DNA from: Defluviicoccus sp.
Lineage (GTDB): Bacteria; Pseudomonadota; Alphaproteobacteria; MPNO01
Direction of reading: 5' to 3'
NCBI GenBank assembly: GCA_022826125.1
Contig: JAJDVM010000128.1
Span: forward strand, 1-64,000
Length of the DNA stretch: 64,000 bases
Position numbers and translations under genes: made by a program. Positions 1 through 10,842 of this stretch are shown in pieces (within the stretch, counting starts at the first letter, position 1; each line of letters starts with the position of its first letter). The notes under the pieces are model-generated. The model made no database searches and was not told where the DNA came from. It saw nothing but the letters and a program-made list of their open reading frames with translations.

Positions 1-1
1 C

Positions 2-256
2 CCGAAGGGCGAACAGTCGCTGGCGCAAAGGATCGGGATGGAGATCGAGCCGGCCGAGGGCGGCGGCTACGAGGTCAGCAACACCGCCTTCAACGGCCCG
101 GCAGAGAAGGCGGGGCTCACCTTCGGCGACCGCATCACCGACATCGACGTCGAGCAGATCGACCGCCCGCCCAAGGAGATCGTCTACCTGCTCGGTCTCG
201 CGGCGCTGGCCGTGGTGCTGTTGAGCCAGTATCGCAGGAGGCGCGCCACCGCCTGA
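2..256 (+). CDS. C-terminal fragment of a TRAP transporter permease (DUF3394-like tail); 5' end outside window
   Basis: Open frame from base 2; ...GPAEKAGLTFGDRITDIDVEQIDRPPKEIVYLLGLAALAVVLLSQYRRRR resembles the tail of fused TRAP permeases. Confidence 0.6.
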   Translation, partial: PKGEQSLAQRIGMEIEPAEGGGYEVSNTAFNGPAEKAGLTFGDRITDIDVEQIDRPPKEIVYLLGLAALAVVLLSQYRRRRATA

Positions 257-332
257 GCCGGGCGGATTTCTCCGCTCCACCGCGCTCTGAGCGGCTCGGG
301 TCGAAATGACAAGGGGAAGGTGGCGCGGGTCC

Positions 333-1382
333 CTACCCTGCCTCCGCCAGGAGTCTGTGCTGCTCCAGGATGTCGGCGAGCGTGTTCGGGTCGCCGCGTC
401 CGAGACCGCATTCGGCCGCGATGCCGGCAACGGTCGCGAACTTGCGCGCCTCGGCGAGCTTCCTTGCGTTCCCCTCCGGGTCGCCCTCGTGCACCAGGCC
501 GAGATAGAGCGCCGTCCCCTCCCTCAGAGCGAGGTCGGCGAGGGGCGCGAAAAACGCGGTGTCGCTCCGGTCCCTGGGGACCGGCATGTGGATGTATTGC
601 ACCGGCCGGCCGACCGCGCCGGCGATGCCGTTGGCGATCTCGACGCAGACAGCGAGGTCGCGTGGCTGCACCAGATGCTCGTCCTGCGGGCTGCCGTAGC
701 AGAGGTGGTAGCCGAGATCGATGTCGCCCGGCACCATGTCGCCGATGTCGCCCAGCGAGTCGAGGATTCGCCGTCGATGGTCTCCCTCGAGGCCGTAATA
801 CCCCTCCCACATCAGCACCTCGATGCAGACATCCCACTGATAGACGATCCGGTCGTGCGGCAGGGTTTCGGAGATGCGCCGGAACTCGTCGCGCAGATGG
901 GCGGCATAGGCCGGCACGAAGTCGTCATAGGCGTTGGGGGACATGAAGTTGAAGGCGATCGCGAGAGGGGGCGCCATGCAGATCTGGTACTTCACGGCGG
1001 CGGGAATCGCGCCCTCTGCGCCGAGCCGCGCGAAGATCCCGTAATTGCGGATCGCGTCGTCGGCATAGCCGGTGGCGAAGGTCAGGTCCTCCGGGTCCAC
1101 CCCTTCGCGAACGCGCAGCCGTTCCACCGTATAGACCACCTTGCCGTCCCACTGGGTGAAGTCGAAGGGCGGCACGGTTGGGTCGATTTCGAGATCCGGA
1201 TGGGCCTTGAGCTGATCGTTGATGAAGCTGATCCAGCGCCTGCGCCGGCCGGTCTCGCCGTCCGGCAGGCAGCGCATGTGCGAGCCCAGCGCACCGCCCA
1301 CGGTGCGGAACGAGGTTTCCGCGTCCGGCAGTGGCAGACTGCCGATCATGTGCGCCGCGAGCCCGCCAGGGGTTTCGTTCAT
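333..1382 (-). CDS. MetE/UROD-like (cobalamin-independent methionine synthase fold) protein
   Basis: 349 aa ORF; MIGSLPLPDAETSFRTVG... HMRCLPDGETGRR pattern seen in MetE-like hypothetical proteins. Confidence 0.5.
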   Translation of the reverse strand: MNETPGGLAAHMIGSLPLPDAETSFRTVGGALGSHMRCLPDGETGRRRRWISFINDQLKAHPDLEIDPTVPPFDFTQWDGKVVYTVERLRVREGVDPEDLTFATGYADDAIRNYGIFARLGAEGAIPAAVKYQICMAPPLAIAFNFMSPNAYDDFVPAYAAHLRDEFRRISETLPHDRIVYQWDVCIEVLMWEGYYGLEGDHRRRILDSLGDIGDMVPGDIDLGYHLCYGSPQDEHLVQPRDLAVCVEIANGIAGAVGRPVQYIHMPVPRDRSDTAFFAPLADLALREGTALYLGLVHEGDPEGNARKLAEARKFATVAGIAAECGLGRGDPNTLADILEQHRLLAEAG

Positions 1383-1498
1383 CGTCCGTCCTCCCTGGTT
1401 CCCGCGCGAGTGTGGCGGCGAAGGCCGCCGCGTGTCCAGCGGCGCGGGCGCGCGCCCAAGTTGACCCCCCGTTCCCCGCTCCCTACCCTCGTCCTCCC

Positions 1499-2305
1499 AT
1501 GAAGGCGCTCACCGAGGACCAAGTGGCGGGGTTCCGCCGCGACGGTTTCGTCTTCCCCGTGGACGGGCTTTCCGCGGAAGAAGCGGCGGCGGCCGTCGAG
1601 TGCCTCGAACGCTACGAACGCGACACCGGCGAAAAGGTCATGGCGACCCTCGCCCACAAGTCTCATCTGCCGTTCCGCCTGTTCAGCGACATCGTCCGCC
1701 ACCCGCGCATCCTCGACGCGGTGGAGGATCTGATCGGCCCCGACATCCTGTGCTGGGGCTCCAGCTTCTTCGTCAAGGAAGCGCGCGATCCGGGCTACGT
1801 CTCGTGGCATTGCGACACCTACTACTACGGGATCGAGCCGCGCGAGACGGTCACCGCCTGGGTGGCGTTTACCCCGTCGGACCGGGTCTCGGGCTGCATC
1901 CGCTGTATCCCGGGGAGCCATCTCGCGGAGACCGCGTTTGACGAGAGTCCCGATGCCGACAACATCCTGACCCGGGGCCAGACCACGCGCGACGTGGACG
2001 AAACGCGCGCGGTCTACATGCCGCTCCGGCCCGGCCAGTTCTCGATCCACCACGAGTGCACCGTGCATTCCTCGGAACCCAACAGCGCGGATTTCCGGCG
2101 GATCGGCTATTCGATCCACTACTGCCCGACCCGCGCCCGGCAAACCCGCTATACCGGGGAACGGCCCTCGGCGGCGCTGGTCCGGGGCACCGACCGCTAC
2201 GGCCACTGGGCTCCCGAGCCCCGCACGAAGGTCGCGTTCGACGCCGCCGCAGCCGCCCGGATGAGGGAAATCCGCGACGGCTTCATCGGCCGGCGGCGCG
2301 GCTGA
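1499..2305 (+). CDS. Phytanoyl-CoA dioxygenase family protein
   Basis: WHCDTYYYG...(HxD), VAFTPSDRVSGCIRCIPGSHL, and distal His; ATG at 1499 inside ORF 1331..2305. Confidence 0.8.
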   Translation: MKALTEDQVAGFRRDGFVFPVDGLSAEEAAAAVECLERYERDTGEKVMATLAHKSHLPFRLFSDIVRHPRILDAVEDLIGPDILCWGSSFFVKEARDPGYVSWHCDTYYYGIEPRETVTAWVAFTPSDRVSGCIRCIPGSHLAETAFDESPDADNILTRGQTTRDVDETRAVYMPLRPGQFSIHHECTVHSSEPNSADFRRIGYSIHYCPTRARQTRYTGERPSAALVRGTDRYGHWAPEPRTKVAFDAAAAARMREIRDGFIGRRRG

Positions 2306-2353
2306 GATCCCCTCTCCCCGCTGGGGAGGGGGCGGATCGAAATACGGGGATCG

Positions 2354-2431
2354 TGGCGGGAGTGACGGGACTCGAACCCGCGGCCTCTGGCGTGACAGGC
2401 CAGCGCTCTAACCAATCTGAGCTACACCCCC
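2354..2431 (-). tRNA. tRNA-Asp(GTC)
   Basis: Reverse complement folds as a cloverleaf: acceptor GGGGGTG/CACTCCC, anticodon stem CTGGC-CTGTCAC-GCCAG, GGTTCGAGTC T-arm, encoded CCA. Confidence 0.95.
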
Positions 2432-2509
2432 GAACCGGGCCACGATGTAGAACGGCAGACGGCGCGGTGTCAACAACGCGTGCCTCACCCCGCCATCATG
2501 AGGTCGGGT

Positions 2510-2585
2510 TGGTGGGCGGTGACGGGATCGAACCGCCGACTTCCACGGTGTAAACGTGGCGCTCTACCGGCTGAGCTAACCGCCC
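2510..2585 (-). tRNA. tRNA-Val(TAC)
   Basis: Reverse complement GGGCGGT...ACCGCCCA-CCA, anticodon arm CCACG-TTTACAC-CGTGG. Confidence 0.95.
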
Positions 2586-2701
2586 GCGCGGCGGACCCTA
2601 GACGGGCGCCGGTATCGTCGTCAAACGCGAACACGGTCCACACCGCCGGTTCCCCGGCGGCGCGGCCGCGATCGCGTTTCGCGAGGCCGCGACGGGGCGG
2701 C

Positions 2702-2974
2702 CTAGTTAACGGCGTCCTTGAGCGCCTTGCCCGCCTTGAACTTGGGCTGCATCGACGCCGCTATCTGAATGGTTTCGCCGGTCCGGGGGTTGCGGCCCGT
2801 CGATGCCGCGCGGCTCGACACGCTGAACGTCCCGAAGCCCACCACGCGCACCTCGTCGCCGCCCTTCAGCGACGCCGTGATGCAGTCGAACACCGCGTCG
2901 ACGGCTTTCGCCGAGTCGGCCTTCGAAATACCGGCGCTGTCCGCCACCGACTGGACAAGATCGCTCTTGTTCAC
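2702..2974 (-). CDS. hupB: HU family DNA-binding protein
   Basis: 90 aa; MNKSDLVQSVADSAGISKADSAKAVDAVF...GFGTFSVSSRAASTGRNPRTGETIQI; GTG start. Confidence 0.95.
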   Translation of the reverse strand: MNKSDLVQSVADSAGISKADSAKAVDAVFDCITASLKGGDEVRVVGFGTFSVSSRAASTGRNPRTGETIQIAASMQPKFKAGKALKDAVN

Positions 2975-3186
2975 CTCACGCCTCCTTCATCGTCTTTGAC
3001 AGGGAAACTGGCCTGGAAGCGCGTTCACCAAGCCGTCGAAATCCGCCCGTACCGTACCGGGCACCGCACGGACCATGACCGAGTGTGTTCGCAAAAAATT
3101 GGAGCGTCAATCGAGAAAACGGCGGGAATCCGGGGTTTTTCGGCGGTTTTCCGAATCACCCGGCCATCGGAGCGGCGTCGGCGCCC

Positions 3187-5589
<2,403 letters not shown>

Positions 5590-5716
5590 GGCGCGATCCG
5601 GACCTGTTTAGGCGGGCCCGCCACCGGACGCGGCGCCGGGCACTCAAGACGAGAGAATAACATGGATTCGACGGAGGAAACTTCAACCCCGCCGACTCGG
5701 CCCTCCTCCCCCATCC

Positions 5717-5813
5717 GTCATTTCGACCGGAGCCGACCGCGGGGAGGCGGAGCGGAGAAATCTCCCTCCCGCGGCACGGGATTTCTCCATTCGCTGCGCT
5801 CGGTCGAAATGAC
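5717..5813. repeat. Dispersed inverted repeat family A (gtcatttcgacc...ggtcgaaatgac)
   Basis: Both arms present: gtcatttcgaccggagccgac... and ...gatttctccattcgctgcgctcggtcgaaatgac; related copies at 263-308 and 36978-37033. Confidence 0.8.
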
Positions 5814-5838
5814 GAGGGGGTCGCGGCGCGCGCGGGCC

Positions 5839-7104
5839 TCACGCCGTCGAGCCGCTCTCCTCCAGCCGGTCGGCGTAGATGTAGAGCGGCTTGGCGCGGC
5901 CCTCGACGACCTCGCCGTTGATCGCGATCTCCTCGACCTCGTCCAGCCCGGGCAGATCGAACATGGTCTCGAGCAGGATCGATTCCAGGATCGAGCGCAG
6001 CCCGCGCGCGCCGGTCTTGCGGTTGATCGCCTTGAGCGCGACCGCCTTGAGCGCGTCCTCGGTGAAGTTGAGCTCCACGTCCTCCATCTCGAACAGACGG
6101 CCGTACTGCTTGATCAGCGCGTTCTTGGGACGGGTCAGGATCTGGACCAGCGCGTCCTCGGTCAGATCCTCCAGCGTGGCGATCACCGGCAGGCGGCCGA
6201 CGAATTCCGGGATCAGGCCGAATTTCAGCAGGTCCTCCGGCTCGATCCCGCGCAGGATCTCGCCGGTCGCCCGGTCGTCCGGGCTCCTGACATCCGCCCC
6301 GAAACCGATCTGAGTCCCCTGCCCCCGGGCGGAAATGATCTTCTCCAGCCCGGAAAAGGCGCCGCCGCAGATGAACAGGATATTGGTGGTGTCGACCTGC
6401 AGGAACTCCTGCTGGGGATGCTTGCGCCCGCCCTGGGGCGGCACCGAGGCGACGGTGCCCTCCATGATCTTCAGGAGCGCCTGCTGGACCCCCTCGCCCG
6501 AGACGTCGCGGGTGATCGAGGGGTTGTCCGACTTGCGCGAGATCTTGTCGACCTCGTCGATATAGACGATGCCGCGCTGGGCGCGCTCGACATTGTAATC
6601 GGCGGCCTGGAGAAGCTTGAGGATGATGTTCTCGACGTCCTCGCCGACATAGCCCGCCTCGGTCAGCGTGGTCGCGTCCGCCATGGTGAACGGAACGTCG
6701 AGGATGCGCGCGAGCGTCTGGGCGAGCAGCGTCTTGCCGCAGCCGGTCGGGCCGATCAGCAGGATGTTCGACTTGGCGATCTCGATCTCGTTGTTCTTGG
6801 TGCCGTGGGAGAGCCGCTTGTAGTGATTGTGCACGGCGACCGAGAGCACCCGCTTGGCGTGGTCCTGGCCGATCACGTAGTCGTCGAGGACGGTGCAGAT
6901 CTCGCGCGGGGTGGGCACGCCCTCGCGCGACTTGACCAGCGTGGTCTTGCTCTCCTCGCGGATGATGTCCATGCAGAGCTCGACGCATTCGTCGCAGATG
7001 AACACCGTCGGCCCCGCGATCAGCTTGCGGACCTCGTGTTGGCTTTTGCCGCAGAAGGAACAGTAGAGAACGTTCTTGGAATCGCCGCTACCGGACTTGT
7101 TCAT
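5839..7104 (-). CDS. clpX: ATP-dependent Clp protease ATP-binding subunit ClpX
   Basis: 421 aa; N-terminal zinc finger [11 protein letters not shown]...[36 protein letters not shown]. Confidence 0.98.
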   Translation of the reverse strand: MNKSGSGDSKNVLYCSFCGKSQHEVRKLIAGPTVFICDECVELCMDIIREESKTTLVKSREGVPTPREICTVLDDYVIGQDHAKRVLSVAVHNHYKRLSHGTKNNEIEIAKSNILLIGPTGCGKTLLAQTLARILDVPFTMADATTLTEAGYVGEDVENIILKLLQAADYNVERAQRGIVYIDEVDKISRKSDNPSITRDVSGEGVQQALLKIMEGTVASVPPQGGRKHPQQEFLQVDTTNILFICGGAFSGLEKIISARGQGTQIGFGADVRSPDDRATGEILRGIEPEDLLKFGLIPEFVGRLPVIATLEDLTEDALVQILTRPKNALIKQYGRLFEMEDVELNFTEDALKAVALKAINRKTGARGLRSILESILLETMFDLPGLDEVEEIAINGEVVEGRAKPLYIYADRLEESGSTA

Positions 7105-7269
7105 CAGGACCTCGTCGACACTCGGCGCCGCCGTGAGTCTAACCGAGCCCGCGACACCCGTCCATCGGCAATGTCCGCCCGCGCAAACCGGACGCTCCGG
7201 AGGTCCGTGCTTGATGCCTTCCGTTTTGAAATAATATTATAACTTTTCCGACAAAGCCGGTGGACCGGG

Positions 7270-8181
7270 ATGCGGAGCGGAAATTTCGATCTGAACCTGT
7301 TCAAGGTTCTGGTGGCGCTGTTCGAGGAGCGCAGCGTCAGCCGGGCGGCGGTCAAGCTCGGCCGGACGCAGTCGGCGGTCAGCAACTCGCTGCGCAAGCT
7401 GCGCGAGGCGATGAGCGATCCGCTGTTCGTGCGCTCGCCGGGGGGGCTCATGCTCACGCCCAAGGCGCGAAAACTGGAGGATCAGGCCCGGGCCGTGATC
7501 CGCCTGACGGACGCCGCCCTCTCCGACGACGAGGAGTTCGATCCCTCCGACGCGACCGGACAATTCCGCATCGGCGCTCCGGACCGGTTGGGCCTGCCCG
7601 TGATACTGCCCCTGTTCCAGTCCTTGCATGCGCTTACGCCGAACACCTCGCTCCACCTGATGACGACCGATCGCGGGAAGGCCCTTTCGCTTCTCGACAC
7701 CGACGAGCTGGATATCGTTTTCGGCTGGATCGACGATCCTCCGGCCCGTTTCGACTCCTCGCTGATGTTCCGCGAGCGGTTCGCTTGCCTGTGCAGGGAG
7801 GACCACCCGATTCTCCGGAACGGCGGTTCCCTCGACCTGCCGGCGGTCCTGTCCTACCCCCACCTCGTGGTGAGCGTCGCCTCCGACAGCAAGGCGGCCT
7901 TCGACTTCGTGCTGGCCCGCATGGGGACCGAGCGCGATACCGCGATCCTGGTACCGCATTTTCTGATGGTCCCGAACCTGCTCAAGGACAACCATCTGAT
8001 CGGTGTCTACACGCAACGGATCGCCGAGCGCCTGGCCCGCGATTTCGATCTTGTCGCGCGGCCGTTGTCGCACGACGTCGAGCCGCTGGACCAGTACATG
8101 GTCTGGCACAAGCGCTACGAAGCCGATTCGAGGCACCGCTGGTTCCGCGAGCAGATGGCACTCGCCTGCGGGCAGATCTGA
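7270..8181 (+). CDS. LysR family transcriptional regulator
   Basis: 303 aa; NLFKVLVALFEERSVSRAAVKLGRTQSAVSNSLRKLREAMSDPLFVRSP HTH. Confidence 0.93.
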   Translation: MRSGNFDLNLFKVLVALFEERSVSRAAVKLGRTQSAVSNSLRKLREAMSDPLFVRSPGGLMLTPKARKLEDQARAVIRLTDAALSDDEEFDPSDATGQFRIGAPDRLGLPVILPLFQSLHALTPNTSLHLMTTDRGKALSLLDTDELDIVFGWIDDPPARFDSSLMFRERFACLCREDHPILRNGGSLDLPAVLSYPHLVVSVASDSKAAFDFVLARMGTERDTAILVPHFLMVPNLLKDNHLIGVYTQRIAERLARDFDLVARPLSHDVEPLDQYMVWHKRYEADSRHRWFREQMALACGQI

Positions 8182-8241
8182 AACCGCGGCCCGCCGCCCG
8201 CCGCATCCGCCGCGCCGCCCACGGAACGGGAGATCCTCCGG

Positions 8242-8538
8242 ATGCTCTTTCTGATCGTCAACATCGACAAGCCCGGCCGCAACGAGCTGCGCCTCGCCAC
8301 CCGGCCGGCCCAGCACGACTACATCGAGGGGTTCCGCGACCGCATCAAATTCGCCGGGCCGACCGTCACCGAGGACGGGACGATGTCGACCGGCAACATG
8401 TTCGTGATCGAGGCGGAGTCCTACGACGAGGTTCTCGCCTTCGCGCGGGACGATCCCTACTACAAGGCGGGGTTGTTCGACACCACCCTGATCCGCCCCT
8501 GGAAATGGACCTTCAACGAGCCTCCCGAAGCGGCCTGA
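8242..8538 (+). CDS. YciI family protein
   Basis: 98 aa; FLIVNIDKPG...FVIEAESYDEVLAFARDDPYYKAGLFDTTLIRPWKWTF. Confidence 0.8.
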   Translation: MLFLIVNIDKPGRNELRLATRPAQHDYIEGFRDRIKFAGPTVTEDGTMSTGNMFVIEAESYDEVLAFARDDPYYKAGLFDTTLIRPWKWTFNEPPEAA

Positions 8539-8560
8539 AGCTGTCCCGTCCGCAAGACCG

Positions 8561-9136
8561 ATGCTCTGGAACCTGAAGCGCATCCTCAGGCGCGCCGTCG
8601 CCCGGTCGTGGCTGCTGTCCAGGCTCTGGTACCGGTATCGCGGGTTGCCGCTCGACGGCGCTCCGGGCGAGGAGATCTGGTACTTCGCCTTCGGGTCCAA
8701 CATGCACGACGACGTGTTCCGGGGACGCCGCCGCATGCGGCCGCGCGAATGGCGCGTCGCGCGGATCGAGGGCTACCGCCTGCGCTTCAACCTCGAGGGG
8801 CGCCCGAGGGGCCGGGCCGCGCCGGCCAACATCGAACCCTGCCCCGGCGAGGAGGTATGGGGCGTGGTCTACCGGATCACGAGGCGCGACCTCCTCCGGC
8901 TCAACAGCACGGAGGGCGTGCCCGGAGGCTATTACCGCCCGGTATGGCTCGGCGCGGAGGATGCCGACCGACGGCCCCTGCGCGCGGTCGCCTATGTGGC
9001 GCGGGGCGGCGAGGCCGACGGCGACCCGTCGCTCCGCTACCTCACCCTGCTGCGCGAGGGCGCCCGCGCGCACGGCCTGCCCGAGCGCTGGATCGAAAAG
9101 CTCGACCGCATCCGCCCGGCCGAATGCGGGGGGTAG
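8561..9136 (+). CDS. Gamma-glutamylcyclotransferase-like protein
   Basis: 191 aa; WYFAFGSNMHDDVFRGRR..., GEEVWGVVYRITRRDLLRLNSTEGVPGGYYRP. Confidence 0.8.
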   Translation: MLWNLKRILRRAVARSWLLSRLWYRYRGLPLDGAPGEEIWYFAFGSNMHDDVFRGRRRMRPREWRVARIEGYRLRFNLEGRPRGRAAPANIEPCPGEEVWGVVYRITRRDLLRLNSTEGVPGGYYRPVWLGAEDADRRPLRAVAYVARGGEADGDPSLRYLTLLREGARAHGLPERWIEKLDRIRPAECGG

Positions 9137-9175
9137 AGGTTGCGCGAAAATTTTTTCTTTATTTGAAAACACCTC

Positions 9176-9204
9176 TTGACCGGGGACATGATTTGGGGTA
9201 TTTT
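9176..9204 (+). promoter_or_regulatory. Candidate sigma70-type promoter: TTGACC-17 bp-TATTTT with AT-rich upstream tract
   Basis: -35 TTGACC 9176-9181, -10 TATTTT 9199-9204, preceded by aaaattttttctttatttgaaaa. Confidence 0.5.
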
Positions 9205-9225
9205 TGTTAAAGTTGCCAAAAATAA

Positions 9226-9253
9226 GGGCGCCGGACCTCCCGGCGCCCTTTTT
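9226..9253 (+). terminator. Intrinsic terminator (9-bp stem, 5-nt loop, T5), possibly bidirectional
   Basis: GGGCGCCGG-acctc-CCGGCGCCC-ttttt, preceded by aaaaataa. Confidence 0.85.
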
Positions 9254-9297
9254 CGTGGCCGAACCCCATCGCATGACGAGCCTGGAGAGCCCGGCGC

Positions 9298-9864
9298 ATG
9301 ACCGAACGCCGCACCGGACGACTCGCGCGCGTCCCGATCCGGGATGTCTGGGCGCGCGAGTGCCCGGACTTCGCGCCGTGGCTCGCCGAGCCCGGCAACC
9401 TCGCGGCGCTCGGCGAGGCGGTCGGTCTGCGGCTCGCGCACCCGGCGACGGAACGGTACGTCAGGGGCTGCCAGGCGGACATCGTCTGCCGCGACGCGGC
9501 GGCCGGCTCCCCGGTGGTGATCGAGGCCCAGCTCGACCGGTCCGACCACGCCCATCTGGGCCAGCTGATGGCCTACGCGACGGCGTTCGACGCCGGCGCC
9601 GCGATCTGGCTCGCGCGGGAGTTCCGCGACGTCCACCGCGAGGCGCTCGACAGGCTGAACCGGCAGGACGGCGGGAGCGTCCGCTGGTACGGGGTGGAGC
9701 TGGAGATGTGGAAGGTCGACGATTCGCTTCCCGCCCCGCTGTTCACCGCCGTCGCCCGGCCCGGCGATCCGTCCGTGCCCGCCGACCCGGTCCGGGCGTG
9801 GCGCGGCGCGCCGGTCCGCGTGCCCTTCGCGCCGCCCGGCCGCGCGGTGCGCGCCGGGCATTAA
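9298..9864 (+). CDS. DUF4268-type protein with PD-(D/E)XK nuclease-like core
   Basis: 188 aa; VRDVWARECPDFAPWLAEPGNL..., ADIVCRDAAAGSPVVIEAQLDRSDHAHLGQLMAYATAFDAGAAIWLA. Confidence 0.65.
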   Translation: MTERRTGRLARVPIRDVWARECPDFAPWLAEPGNLAALGEAVGLRLAHPATERYVRGCQADIVCRDAAAGSPVVIEAQLDRSDHAHLGQLMAYATAFDAGAAIWLAREFRDVHREALDRLNRQDGGSVRWYGVELEMWKVDDSLPAPLFTAVARPGDPSVPADPVRAWRGAPVRVPFAPPGRAVRAGH

Positions 9865-9950
9865 AGGGCCCCCGCCCAATCCCGGCACGGCCCTTCTGGT
9901 CACGGTCGGGCAGGCTGTTCATCTACCCTTAGTAGCGCTATGCTGTCCGG

Positions 9951-10397
9951 ATGAACGCCGAGATTGTCGTTATCGGGATGAGCGCGCAGATCGTGACGGT
10001 CATCGGCGTGGGGATCGCGCTCGGCTTGTTCATTTGGCGATCGACGGATCGGCTCGACCGGCGAGTAGACGTTCTGGCCCGGGATTTCTCCGGTTTGCGG
10101 GGCGAAGTATCGGAGTTGCGGGGCGAAGTATCGGAGTTGCGCAGTGAAGTTTCGGTACTACGCGGCGAGGTTTCGGTATTGCGCGGCGAGGTCTCGGAGT
10201 TGCGCGCCGAAGTTTCGGTATTGCGCAGCGAGGTTTCGGAGTTGCGCGGCGAACTCTCCGGGCTGTCCAACGAGGTCTCGAGGGTGGGTGGAAAGGTCGC
10301 CGATCTGCGCGGCGATTTGTCCGGGCTGTCGCGCGAGGTTTCGGAATTGCGCGGCGAATTCCACGGCCGCTTCGGCGCCGAGCCGGCGGCGGGCTGA
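9951..10397 (+). CDS. Membrane-anchored coiled-coil protein with LRxEVSx heptad repeats
   Basis: 148 aa; N-terminal hydrophobic helix, then about 10-11 heptads (LRGEVSELRGEVSELRSEVSVLRGEVS...). Confidence 0.75.
   Translation: MNAEIVVIGMSAQIVTVIGVGIALGLFIWRSTDRLDRRVDVLARDFSGLRGEVSELRGEVSELRSEVSVLRGEVSVLRGEVSELRAEVSVLRSEVSELRGELSGLSNEVSRVGGKVADLRGDLSGLSREVSELRGEFHGRFGAEPAAG
10093..10263 (+). repeat. In-frame 21-bp tandem repeat (minisatellite-like) encoding heptads
   Basis: ttgcggggcgaagtatcggag-type unit repeated with small variations. Confidence 0.85.
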
Positions 10398-10446
10398 CTC
10401 CCGACGCCTTCCCGACAACCGTACGATCCGGGGGTTGTCCCGCCTG

Positions 10447-10776
10447 TCAGGTCGCCGTCGTCGTGGTCAGGCGGAGGCCGATGGCGCCGACGGCGATCAG
10501 CGCGATGAAGACGAGCTGAACCGCGCCGAGCCGTTCGTGGAAGACCGCGAATCCGATCAGCGTCACCGCCAGGATGCCGATGCCGGCCCAGAGCGCGTAG
10601 GCGACGCCGACCGGGATCGCCTTGAGCGCCGGAGCGAACGCCCAGAAGCAGCATATGTAGCAGAGGATCGAGAGCCCGCCCCAGTGCCACTTCTCGAAGC
10701 CGTCCGACAGCTTCAGGAACACCGTGCCGACCACCTCCAGCGCGATGGCGACCGTGAGGAACATCCAGGCACTCAT
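10447..10776 (-). CDS. SMR family multidrug transporter (EmrE/SugE-like)
   Basis: MSAWMFLTVAIALEVVGTVFLKLSDGFEKWHWGG...YALWAGIGILAVTLIGFAVFHERL. Confidence 0.92.
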   Translation of the reverse strand: MSAWMFLTVAIALEVVGTVFLKLSDGFEKWHWGGLSILCYICCFWAFAPALKAIPVGVAYALWAGIGILAVTLIGFAVFHERLGAVQLVFIALIAVGAIGLRLTTTTAT

Positions 10777-10842
10777 CGCTTCGGGCCTCCGCTCTTTTCG
10801 GTGGACAACGGGCTGCACATCGGAGCCCGGTTCGTTCGGCAT

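Noticed and set aside
10093-10263. Possible CRISPR array
   Set aside because: 21-bp units are contiguous with no spacers and encode protein heptads in frame.
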